Shown here one piece after another: positions 54,525 to 61,737 of a stretch of 64,000 nt of DNA. Made by a program: the position numbers and the translations under genes. Position 1 is the stretch's first letter. Each line of letters starts with the position of its first letter. The notes below the pieces were generated by a model. It worked only from the letters and a program-made list of their open reading frames with translations. It searched no databases and had not been told where the DNA came from. Source of the DNA: Bacteroidota bacterium (GTDB lineage: Bacteria; Bacteroidota; Bacteroidia; Bacteroidales; Bacteroidaceae). The stretch covers positions 1-64,000 of the forward strand of contig JAFABV010000026.1 in assembly GCA_023425865.1 (NCBI GenBank), in the 5' to 3' direction.

Positions 54525-54532
54525 CAAAGTTA
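54525..54532 (-). promoter_or_regulatory. Promoter box of ogt-helicase operon, 4 bases from the ATG
   Basis: TAACTTTG on the minus strand ends 4 bases before the start codon at 54520, implying an essentially leaderless transcript. Confidence 0.6.
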
Positions 54533-54676
54533 GGTATTTATGCCGATAATTGGGTACTTTCACGCAAAAACAATACCATCGCGCGGTAAGCCTCCGGGCG
54601 ATGGCGGCGTGCCTCAGCATGGGACTTTTTATTGTTTTTTTCAGGTGATAAAGTTACACGGAACATATAAAATGCG

Positions 54677-54684
54677 TATCTTTG
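54677..54684 (+). promoter_or_regulatory. TAnnTTTG promoter box of guaD
   Basis: TATCTTTG lies 29 bases before the start at 54714. Confidence 0.6.
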
Positions 54685-54713
54685 TCGCCCGACTTTTTCA
54701 AAACATAACTATC

Positions 54714-55181
54714 ATGGATAAAAAAGAACTGATGCGCCGGGCCATCGCGCTGAGTGCAAAGAGCGTGCAGACCGGCGGCGGACCCTTTGGCGCGGTCATT
54801 GCCAAAGGCGGTGTTATCGTGGCCGAGGCCTCGAATAGCGTGACGCGCGACAACGACCCTACGGCCCATGCCGAGGTCAATGCCATACGTGTGGCCTGCG
54901 ACCGCCTGCGCACTTTCGACCTGCGCGGCTACGATATCTACTGCTCGTGCGAGCCTTGTCCCATGTGCCTCGGCGCCATTTACTGGGCGCGCCTCGACCG
55001 CATATACTATGCCAACAACCGTAAAGACGCCGCTGACATTGGGTTCGACGACGACTTCATCTACCAGGAGATACCGCTCCAGCCCGCCGACCGCAAGCGC
55101 CCCATGGAGGAACTGCTGCGTGATGAGGCGCTCGAGGTGTTCGGCCAGTGGAGACAAAAGGAGGACAAGACGGAGTATTAA
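54714..55181 (+). CDS. guaD: Guanine deaminase
   Basis: The start at 54714 (MDKKELMRRAIALSA) is preferred over upstream in-frame ATGs because a promoter box lies between them. The 155-residue zinc enzyme has HAEVNAIR and CEPCPMC, which bind zinc and carry the proton-shuttle Glu. It resembles the short guanine deaminases of the cytidine-deaminase fold in length, in NDPTAHAEV and FDDDFIYQEI, and in the C-terminal tail ending KTEY that closes the active site of the partner subunit. It would convert guanine to xanthine. The tRNA deaminase TadA is less likely given that tail. Confidence 0.9.
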   Translation: MDKKELMRRAIALSAKSVQTGGGPFGAVIAKGGVIVAEASNSVTRDNDPTAHAEVNAIRVACDRLRTFDLRGYDIYCSCEPCPMCLGAIYWARLDRIYYANNRKDAADIGFDDDFIYQEIPLQPADRKRPMEELLRDEALEVFGQWRQKEDKTEY

Positions 55182-55191
55182 TCCCGCGCGG

Positions 55192-55944
55192 TCATATCTT
55201 TACCTTGTAGCTCATCCCCAGTATATGCAGGTTGGGCTCGCCCGTAAAACCGGCTTCTACTTGATAACGATAGTAGAAGCCTATTTTGTGTGCCTTGCTC
55301 ACCGCCCAGTCGGTGCCTATCGAGAACCGGGTTTTCTCCAGCCGCCATGCGTTGTGTATTTCGACGCTGGCATGTGGCTCCCATCGCCCAAGGTCGCAGG
55401 TCAGTTGTAAGCGGCTGCGCAGCAAGTGCTTGCCGTTGCCTTTGACGGTCTGGGGCACGCCGTCAAAGTCTTGCCGTGCATAGTCATATTGCCCGTCGAT
55501 GGTTTTCTCAGGCCGGTAGGTGTACTGCCACCGCTCGCGCAGTGACACCTCCCACCTGCCTATCTCCCATTTGCCCGTGATGTCGGCATGCATCCGGTGG
55601 CGCGGGGTCCAGTAGTTGGCATATTTGGCGGCATCGCCGTCGGCATCGTAGGTGGTGCGCTCGCGTCGGTCGTAGAGAAAGTCGTAGCCTGCGCCCAACC
55701 TGATCATGGGCGTGATGTGATAGTCGCCCGCTAAGCTTACCGCCCATCGCTTGGTTTGCGAGGAGTTGTCGTTGGTGCGCAGCTCGGCACCGAGGCTCAC
55801 GTGCGATTTGGAGTTGATTTTCTTGTCAACCTTTATGTCTGTCCATATCCCAAAGTCGTTGTCCTTTTGGGCCGTCAGTGTCATGGGCATGCATCCCACC
55901 GTCAGGAGTGCCAGCATGCGTGCCATGTGGTGTCGTGGTACCAT
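55192..55944 (-). CDS. DUF2490 outer-membrane protein
   Basis: The 250-residue protein has a signal peptide (MARMLALLTVGCMPMTLTAQ, so Met7 at 55926 may be the true start). The mature part has repeated beta-strands with Trp/Tyr ends: FGIWTDIKVDKKI, HVSLGAELRTND, YRPEKTIDGQYD, and C-terminal FYYRYQVEAG...HILGMSYKVKI. This is the DUF2490 pattern, a predicted outer-membrane barrel of unknown function. It begins 6 bases past the hydrolase stop in the same operon and converges with guaD. Confidence 0.8.
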   Translation of the reverse strand: MVPRHHMARMLALLTVGCMPMTLTAQKDNDFGIWTDIKVDKKINSKSHVSLGAELRTNDNSSQTKRWAVSLAGDYHITPMIRLGAGYDFLYDRRERTTYDADGDAAKYANYWTPRHRMHADITGKWEIGRWEVSLRERWQYTYRPEKTIDGQYDYARQDFDGVPQTVKGNGKHLLRSRLQLTCDLGRWEPHASVEIHNAWRLEKTRFSIGTDWAVSKAHKIGFYYRYQVEAGFTGEPNLHILGMSYKVKI

Positions 55945-55950
55945 GTGTGC

Positions 55951-56970
55951 TTATGATTGTGGCTTCAGCCGTTCAAAGAAGGTGATGACCTCTTCCCAGG
56001 TCTTGAACTCGTCGCTACCCAGTTGTATGGTAGTGCCCATGAAGTTGTCGTCGGGGGTCGTGTCGATATAAAAGTCGCCGTAGAGCAACGCCTTGTTGTT
56101 GGTGTAAAGCACGTGGTCGTGGGCAGGGGTAGAGAGATATTGCTCTATCCAGCTGGCGTCGGCGTCGAGGGCGGCGTGGTCGTTGGTGGGCGCGGGCATC
56201 ACGAGGTACACCTGATAGGTCTCGATGAGCGTTTGGAAGGCCTTGACGAGGCTCGACTTGGGTTTGCCGTAGCTGTCGCGCAGCGTCGAGGCGTCGATGT
56301 AGACCATCTGTCGCTCGCGTCCCTCCTGCCGGTCGTCTATCCATCTGATGACGGGCACCACGCCGTTCATGAACGAGCGGTCGTCCATGCGGTGCTCGCC
56401 GTGGAAGTGGGCGGCCTGCGGGTAGTGGCCGCGAAAGAGGTCGAAGGTGTGCACCACCGGGTCGGCATCGCCAAAGAGTCCCCACACGCGTCGCTGCTCC
56501 TCGGCCTTGGCCTTGGCGTCCATCGCCTCCATCTGCACAAAGTTTTGCTCGGTCAGCTCGTGGTATTCTTTCACCAGGGCCTTGGTCACCATAAACTCGG
56601 TCTCGCCGTCTTGGCGTGGGTTTTGCCACAGTTGCTTGCCCGTCATGCCATGTTCTTTCATCGTCTGGCCCATCTCGAAGGCCGGGTTCACGCAGATGCG
56701 ATCCACGCCGTAGAGCATCTCGGTGTACATGCCGCCCATCGACGTGCCGATGACGAGGTGGGGCTTCTCTTGTGCCACCTTCTCCCTGAGAAAGGCGATG
56801 CCCTCTGCCGGGTGTAGGGGAATGTCGTAGGCCACCACGCGGCTGTTGGGAAAGGTCTGGGCAATGAGCTTCACGGTGCCCGATGAGGCTGCCGACCCGA
56901 AGCCGTGGTTGTACATGATGGTTTTGCCCGCCATGAGGTCGGGATACTGCTTGATATAGGGATTCTCCAT
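55951..56970 (-). CDS. YqiA-like alpha/beta-hydrolase fused to an NT5C/HAD-like domain
   Basis: The N-terminal half (1-215) is a small alpha/beta-hydrolase of the YqiA/YcfP type: oxyanion HGFGSA (22-27), nucleophile Ser77 in GTSMGG, acid Asp170 in GDADP and His193 in GEHR. The C-terminal half (about 221-335) resembles 5'(3')-deoxyribonucleotidase HAD domains (YIDASTLRDSYG, VYLVMPAP, DTTPDDNFMGTTIQLGS, TWEEV). The first motif lacks the usual DxD, so phosphatase activity may be lost. It heads an operon with the DUF2490 gene. Substrate unknown. Confidence 0.75.
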   Translation of the reverse strand: MENPYIKQYPDLMAGKTIMYNHGFGSAASSGTVKLIAQTFPNSRVVAYDIPLHPAEGIAFLREKVAQEKPHLVIGTSMGGMYTEMLYGVDRICVNPAFEMGQTMKEHGMTGKQLWQNPRQDGETEFMVTKALVKEYHELTEQNFVQMEAMDAKAKAEEQRRVWGLFGDADPVVHTFDLFRGHYPQAAHFHGEHRMDDRSFMNGVVPVIRWIDDRQEGRERQMVYIDASTLRDSYGKPKSSLVKAFQTLIETYQVYLVMPAPTNDHAALDADASWIEQYLSTPAHDHVLYTNNKALLYGDFYIDTTPDDNFMGTTIQLGSDEFKTWEEVITFFERLKPQS

Positions 56971-56993
56971 GATGATGCGTGCTTATGTCATGG

Positions 56994-57001
56994 CAAAGTT
57001 A
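56994..57001 (-). promoter_or_regulatory. TAnnTTTG promoter box of hydrolase-DUF2490 operon
   Basis: TAACTTTG on the minus strand, 23 bases before the start at 56970. Confidence 0.6.
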
Positions 57002-57121
57002 CCGTTTTTCGTGCAGATAGCGTGCTTTACCACTTGTTTTCTTTAGCTCTATACGGTGGCCGGAGGCGCTTTTCGCACCCCTTCACCGCCTCTGAGGGCC
57101 GATGGTTATTGCCAAACTGTG

Positions 57122-57190
57122 TGATGATTTTATATAGAATTATCCGATGGTTTTATATAGAATTATCGGATGGTTTTATATAGAATCATG
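57122..57190. repeat. Tandem array, three units of 23 bp
   Basis: Units at 57122-57144, 57145-57167 and 57168-57190 are nearly identical, core GATGGTT then TATATAG then AATTATC. They are clear relatives of the array at 41793-41884. Confidence 0.9.
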
Positions 57191-57350
57191 TTATGTTTCT
57201 TGCCGAACCATCAAGCCAAAGCGCTCGTCAGGCTTAGTAAAAACAGGGTGGGGATACCGCTTTTACTTGCGTATTGTGCTTTATGCAAACCTATATTCCG
57301 TATCTCCCATAGGCTTGTCGCAAGGCTTCAGTGATGGGCCGCCAAGTCGT

Positions 57351-57452
57351 GCCTTGTCGTGCCAGCCTGTCTTTGTAGTGTTATGTGGGGTTTTGCCTTG
57401 TCGTGTCAGCCTGTCTTTGCAGTGTTGTGTGTGGGGGTGCCTTGTCGTGTCA
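57351..57452. repeat. Tandem repeat, 2.3 units of 44 bp
   Basis: Units at 57351-57394 and 57395-57438 share GCCTTGTCGTG, CAGCCTGTCTTTG and AGTGTT. A partial third unit starts at 57439. Confidence 0.85.
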
Positions 57453-57746
57453 CCACGTGCGTGAGATGTCTCTTCGTGTATTCCACGGCGGAGAATCCTT
57501 GTGGGATTAGCCCTTGACTTTTCCCGGTGAGCCGCATGAGAGTCTCAGGTTGTCATTATAAAAACATGTGATGCAAGGCTTTAGAGAGACATTAGCCCAG
57601 GTGGATTATCCTCCGAGGCGATTGATGTGGTGATTCAGCAAGGTGTTATCGTATTGTCATTAAGTATTTTAGCTGTGGCATGATGGCTGTAATAAAATCG
57701 TGATGAATATTTTCTCTCAGAACCATCATTATCCGATTATTTTGCG

Positions 57747-57754
57747 TAAGTTTG
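57747..57754 (+). promoter_or_regulatory. TAnnTTTG promoter box of PPK2 gene
   Basis: TAAGTTTG lies 84 bases before the start at 57839, giving a leader of roughly 80 bases. Confidence 0.5.
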
Positions 57755-57838
57755 CAAATAGACAGTCTGCGCGACCGTCTATCAGACGCGCCTTGTGTGG
57801 GTGAGTCGAATGTATAACCGAAATAAGCGTGACGAAAG

Positions 57839-58720
57839 ATGAAGAAAGAACTGTTGAAAGTGCTCACGGCCGAACCCGGCAAGAAGCATGAGGTGTGTGA
57901 GTTTGACTCCGGCTTTACCGGCGAACTGAAGAAAGAGGACGCTGCCCCCTTGATAGAGAAGAATGTGGAAACGATGGCTCTGCTGCAGGAAGAGCTGTAT
58001 GCCTATGACCGCTATGCCGCCTTGGTGGTGTTTCAGGCTATGGATGCCGCGGGTAAGGACGGCACCATCAAGCACGTCATGTCGGGTGTCAATCCACAAG
58101 GCTGTCAGGTGTTTGCCTTCAAGCGTCCCTCGGCCGAGGAGCTCGACCACGGCTACCTGTGGCGCATACAGAAGAATGTGCCCGAGCGTGGGCGTATCGG
58201 CATATTCAACCGGTCGCACTACGAGGATGTACTTGTGGCGCGCGTGCATCCGGAGATTGTGGTCAACGCACAGATACCGGGTATCAAAGACCTGAAAGAC
58301 GTAGACGAGAAGTTTTGGGAAAGGCGTTATCGCCAGATCAACGACTTCGAGCGCTATCTCACCGAGACCGGTACTACGGTCATCAAGTTCTTTCTCAACG
58401 TGTCGAAGGATGAGCAGCGCAAGCGTCTGCTCAAGCGCATTGACGACAAGGAGAAGAACTGGAAGTTTGAGGCCGCCGACCTCAAGGAGCGTGCCGCTTG
58501 GGACGATTACATGGATGCCTACTCAAAGATGCTCACCCATACCTCTACCGACTATGCCCCATGGTACGTCATTCCCGCCGACCACAAGTGGTTCATGCGT
58601 TATGCCGTGGGACAGGTCATCAACCACCGGCTGGAGGAATTGAAGATGAGCTATCCCAAGCTCGACAAGGAGACCGAGGCCAATCTTGAGGCATACAAGA
58701 AGCAGCTTACCGACGAATGA
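57839..58720 (+). CDS. ppk2: Polyphosphate kinase 2 family protein
   Basis: The 293-residue protein has the PPK2 P-loop AMDAAGKDGTI (about 67-77), the family motif FNRSHYEDVLVARVHPE with catalytic residues and the lid segment, and KFFLNVSKDEQRKRL further on. PPK2 enzymes use polyphosphate to phosphorylate nucleotides or run the reverse reaction. Size fits the single-domain class; the preferred nucleotide cannot be told. It stands alone, with a hairpin about 85 bases past the stop. Confidence 0.92.
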   Translation: MKKELLKVLTAEPGKKHEVCEFDSGFTGELKKEDAAPLIEKNVETMALLQEELYAYDRYAALVVFQAMDAAGKDGTIKHVMSGVNPQGCQVFAFKRPSAEELDHGYLWRIQKNVPERGRIGIFNRSHYEDVLVARVHPEIVVNAQIPGIKDLKDVDEKFWERRYRQINDFERYLTETGTTVIKFFLNVSKDEQRKRLLKRIDDKEKNWKFEAADLKERAAWDDYMDAYSKMLTHTSTDYAPWYVIPADHKWFMRYAVGQVINHRLEELKMSYPKLDKETEANLEAYKKQLTDE

Positions 58721-58803
58721 GTTGGTATTAAGTCATATACGCCATTTTTTTATACATGCCAACCAATAGGTTTGTGTACCCGCGGGGGCACAAATCCCAT
58801 ACG

Positions 58804-58831
58804 AATTCCGGATCCTGACAGGTCCGGAATT
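58804..58831 (+). terminator. Hairpin downstream of the PPK2 gene
   Basis: AATTCCGGA (58804-58812) pairs perfectly with TCCGGAATT (58823-58831); a weak T-rich tail follows. Confidence 0.55.
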
Positions 58832-58930
58832 TGTGTGTTGCTACCGCGCTCGGAACGTGGGCGGGAGGTGGAAACAAGGATTAGCCACGGCCTCCAAACT
58901 GTTAAACAAAGCTAAAACGATAGTTAATTA

Positions 58931-58973
58931 TAGTACCTTGTATTGCATAGTACTAAAGTTTTGCCTATTTTTG
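58931..58973 (+). promoter_or_regulatory. padR-pspC promoter with overlapping inverted repeat
   Basis: TATTTTTG (58966-58973) with TTG at 58943-58945 and a 20-base spacer. TAGTAC (58931-58936) and GTACTA (58950-58955) form a dyad around the -33 element, a likely site for autorepression by the PadR protein encoded just downstream. Confidence 0.55.
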
Positions 58974-58992
58974 CGTCATCAATGCTAATGGA

Positions 58993-59343
58993 ATGGAAAT
59001 GAAAGTAGACAATGCTAAATCACAAATGCGCAAGGGCATGCTCGAGTATTGCATACTGTTGTTGCTCGAAAGGCGGCCGGCCTACACCTCGGACATTATC
59101 CAGCGTCTGAAAGAAGCCGAGCTGTTGGTGGTGGAGGGTACGCTCTACCCCCTGCTGACCCGTCTGAAGAACGATGGCTTGCTGAGTTATCAATGGCAGG
59201 AGAGCACCCAGGGGCCGCCACGCAAGTACTACCTCCTGACTGCCGAAGGCGAGGCGTTTTTGCGCGAGTTGGACAAGGCTTGGGAGGAAATAGCCACTAC
59301 CGTGAATCATCTGAAACGCTCATCTCAAATCGAAACAACCTGA
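58993..59343 (+). CDS. PadR-family transcriptional regulator
   Basis: The 116-residue winged-helix protein has the PadR core: GMLEYCILLLLERRPAYTSDIIQRL, VVEGTLYPLLTRLKNDGLL and GPPRKYYLLTAEGEAFLREL, each read as a separate helix/wing block, with a short C-terminal dimerisation helix. Two ATGs (58993, 58999) are possible starts. Its stop is 4 bases before the PspC gene, so the pair is an operon in which PadR probably represses its own promoter. The inducing signal is unknown; envelope stress is a guess from the partner. Confidence 0.92.
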   Translation: MEMKVDNAKSQMRKGMLEYCILLLLERRPAYTSDIIQRLKEAELLVVEGTLYPLLTRLKNDGLLSYQWQESTQGPPRKYYLLTAEGEAFLRELDKAWEEIATTVNHLKRSSQIETT

Positions 59344-59347
59344 AATT

Positions 59348-61129
59348 ATGAAAAAGAACATCACCATCAACATGTTTGGCCGCCTCTACGCTATCGACGA
59401 AGACGCTTACCAGCTGTTGCAGCAATACATCGACACGTTGCGTAGCTATTTCTCTCGCAAACCCGATGGCAAGGAGATTGCCGACGATATAGAGGCGCGC
59501 ATTGCCGAACTCTTCGATGACCTGAAGGCCAGTGGGGAAGAAGCCATCAACATTCAGCATGTGCAAGACATCATTACCCGCATTGGCGACCCGAAGCAAA
59601 TGGATGACGGGATGGACGAGGGCACGGACCAGAAGGACGAGGGCGCGCCGGTAGATGAGGCTATGTCTAAGGTGAAAGGCTTTTGGGATGAGGCTGTGGC
59701 CTATTTCGACCGCCTGCGCCGCTCGAACAAGCGTCTGTATCGTGACGCCAAAGACAAGCGGGTTACCGGTTTGCTGGCAGGGTGCGCCCACTATTTTGGC
59801 GGCGACCCGCTGTGGTGGCGGCTCGGTTTTGTGACCGTGTTCTTCCTGTTTGCCTCTGTAGGGTCGGCCATCGACGAAGTGGTAAACCACGCCTTCTTTG
59901 GCCCGCTCTGCGGTTGGTTGCCTTTGCTGTACATTGTCATGTCGATACTCACCCCCGTGGCCCAGAAGCCCGAAGACCGACTGCTGATGAAAGGGATGGA
60001 AGTGACGCCCCAGAACTTGGCGCAGGAGGTGACCGAAGAGCATGTTCAGGCCGACGCTCCGCCCCAGCCGCAGCAGGGAGCAATGGGTTGCCTGTCAGGT
60101 TTCTTCAAGATTATGGGCGTGGTCCTGAAGGTCATGCTGACCATCTTCGGCATTGGTGTAGGCCTGTTGCTTTTTGCCGGCGCCACGGTACTCACGCTGC
60201 TGATGACCATGCCCGACATCTTTGGCGATGCCCGCTTCGCTCAGCTATACACCACGTCGGTAGGTCCTGCGCTCACGGCAGTGTGCTTGGCCGGCACATT
60301 GGGCGTACTGTTCATCGGTCTGTATTGTGCCATCCACTCGGTGTTGAGCAGCAGAGATAAGATAGAGGCCATGGGCACTTCGCAGCGTCTGTTGTGTGTA
60401 GGGCTGTGGGTAGCCTGCCTGTTGGGCGCCATCGTGAGTCTGGTGGTCATCTGCGCGCGCTTTTCGCAGGCCGAAGACAAGTTGAGCGAACAGGAAGACC
60501 AGGCCTACGTCAAGGCCAATACCCACAACGGCGTGTTTATCGAAGAGGCAGACTGGGAGTACCTGAATAGTGGCGGCTGGCAGCTCATCGAGCCCACCGC
60601 CGGTCGCGCCCGCTATACAGACACCGGAGAGCATTACACCGACAAGGACGGTATGCGTTATCTCAATGGCTATGCCAACACCGGGCTGAGCTATCAGGTA
60701 GAGCGTCAGCGGCAAGACGTGACGCCCGGTACCTATACGCTCACCGTGGCCGCCCGCACCGACGGCATGGGCGCTTATGTCTACGCACTGGCCGATGGTA
60801 AACTCTATTTGGCCGAGATACCCGTCAACGGCAAAGAGGGGGGCGACATCTGGCAGGAAGCCAAGCGCCACATCGTGGCCAATGACTCTGTGACAAGCGG
60901 TGCCAACCGGCAGTATTACCAGGACATTGCCGATGCCAACGACGGCAAAGGTTACGGCTGGAACCGCGTGACCATCAGCGGCATTCGTGTCACCAAGGGC
61001 ACAGTGAGTTACGGTGTGTCCACACGGTCGAGCTTCACCAACGCCACGTTCAGCGGGCAGTGGGTGTCGGCCACCGATTTTAATCTGAAGCAAGTTGTTA
61101 ACGAAGGAACCAAGCAGCATGCCCATTAA
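59348..61129 (+). CDS. PspC-domain envelope-stress membrane protein
   Basis: The 593-residue protein starts with a Bacteroidetes-type cytoplasmic domain (MKKNITINMFGRLYAIDE..., about 1-90). A PspC domain follows (about 135-215, KRVTGLLAGCAHYFGGDPLWWR in two parts) with its transmembrane helix. Further hydrophobic segments (about 255-300, 320-345, 360-380) and a C-terminal extracytoplasmic beta-domain (about 400-590) complete it. It is translated right after padR. PspC proteins sense or resist envelope damage; the C-terminal domain is not recognised. Confidence 0.85.
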   Translation: MKKNITINMFGRLYAIDEDAYQLLQQYIDTLRSYFSRKPDGKEIADDIEARIAELFDDLKASGEEAINIQHVQDIITRIGDPKQMDDGMDEGTDQKDEGAPVDEAMSKVKGFWDEAVAYFDRLRRSNKRLYRDAKDKRVTGLLAGCAHYFGGDPLWWRLGFVTVFFLFASVGSAIDEVVNHAFFGPLCGWLPLLYIVMSILTPVAQKPEDRLLMKGMEVTPQNLAQEVTEEHVQADAPPQPQQGAMGCLSGFFKIMGVVLKVMLTIFGIGVGLLLFAGATVLTLLMTMPDIFGDARFAQLYTTSVGPALTAVCLAGTLGVLFIGLYCAIHSVLSSRDKIEAMGTSQRLLCVGLWVACLLGAIVSLVVICARFSQAEDKLSEQEDQAYVKANTHNGVFIEEADWEYLNSGGWQLIEPTAGRARYTDTGEHYTDKDGMRYLNGYANTGLSYQVERQRQDVTPGTYTLTVAARTDGMGAYVYALADGKLYLAEIPVNGKEGGDIWQEAKRHIVANDSVTSGANRQYYQDIADANDGKGYGWNRVTISGIRVTKGTVSYGVSTRSSFTNATFSGQWVSATDFNLKQVVNEGTKQHAH

Positions 61130-61198
61130 ACTCTCTCTCAATATCCTGATGTAGGCAAAAATTAATGCAAATTACTTGCGTGGCTGCTATCTTTTTCG

Positions 61199-61206
61199 TA
61201 ACTTTG
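61199..61206 (+). promoter_or_regulatory. TAnnTTTG promoter box of rimP-nusA-infB
   Basis: TAACTTTG lies 60 bases before the rimP start, with the predicted transcript start near 61211. Confidence 0.6.
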
Positions 61207-61219
61207 CAGCGTTCAGTGG

Positions 61220-61253
61220 AATGAGGGGCTCCAATCGAGCTCCTCATTTTTTT
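61220..61253 (+). terminator. Terminator-like hairpin inside the rimP-nusA leader
   Basis: A 12-bp stem with one G-U pair (61220-61231 with 61237-61248), loop CAATC, is followed by an unbroken run of T to 61253. It lies about 9 bases after the predicted transcript start and 13 bases before the rimP ATG, so it is placed to attenuate the operon. Confidence 0.75.
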
Positions 61254-61266
61254 ATAATAACGATTT

Positions 61267-61734
61267 ATGATAGACAAGAACGTCGTAAGAACTTTAGTAG
61301 AAGAGTGGCTCCAGGACAAGGACTATTTTCTGGTGGATGTCATGGTGAGCCCTGATGACAAGATTGTGGTGGAGATAGACCACGCTGATGGCGTATGGAT
61401 AGAAGACTGCGCGCAGCTGAGCAAATTTATCGAAGACAGGCTCAGCCGGGAGGAAGAAGACTATGAGCTCGAGGTGGGTTCGGCCGGATTGGGCCAGCCG
61501 TTCAAGGTGGAACAGCAATACCATAACTATATTGGTGAGACGGTAGAGGTGCTTGGCGCCGACGGCAAGAAGGTGAAAGGAATCTTGAAGGCCGTGGAAG
61601 GCCGCGACTTTGTGGTCACGGTCAACGAAAAGGTAAAGGTGGAAGGCAAGAAGCGCCCCGTGAACATGGACGTTGACTATCCGTTTAACATGGACAATAT
61701 CAAATACACAAAATACTTAATCAGTTTCAAATAA
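61267..61734 (+). CDS. rimP: Ribosome maturation factor RimP
   Basis: The 155-residue protein has the two-domain RimP fold: an alpha/beta domain with VDVMVSPDDKIVVEIDHADGV read in parts and the LEVGSAGLGQPF segment (the family's SPGxxRPL), then a C-terminal SH3-like barrel. It helps assemble the 30S subunit. It lies 3 bases before nusA in the conserved rimP-nusA-infB order. Confidence 0.93.
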   Translation: MIDKNVVRTLVEEWLQDKDYFLVDVMVSPDDKIVVEIDHADGVWIEDCAQLSKFIEDRLSREEEDYELEVGSAGLGQPFKVEQQYHNYIGETVEVLGADGKKVKGILKAVEGRDFVVTVNEKVKVEGKKRPVNMDVDYPFNMDNIKYTKYLISFK

Positions 61735-61737
61735 GCT

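Larger units (their letters stand above)
56971..57838. other. 868-bp intergenic region rich in tandem repeats
   Basis: No supported gene. It contains the hydrolase promoter box (56994-57001), the 23-bp array (57122-57190), a 44-bp tandem repeat (57351-57452) and the PPK2 promoter box (57747-57754). Short open frames crossing the repeats have no recognisable features. Confidence 0.7.

Noticed and set aside
57147..57464. 105-codon plus-strand frame between the hydrolase and PPK2
   Set aside because: It runs through the 23-bp and 44-bp tandem repeats and its translation is Cys/Val-rich without domain features.
56971..57838. tRNA or other structured RNA gene in the long gene-free region
   Set aside because: No T-loop/anticodon pattern or acceptor stem could be found; only tandem repeats and promoter boxes are visible.
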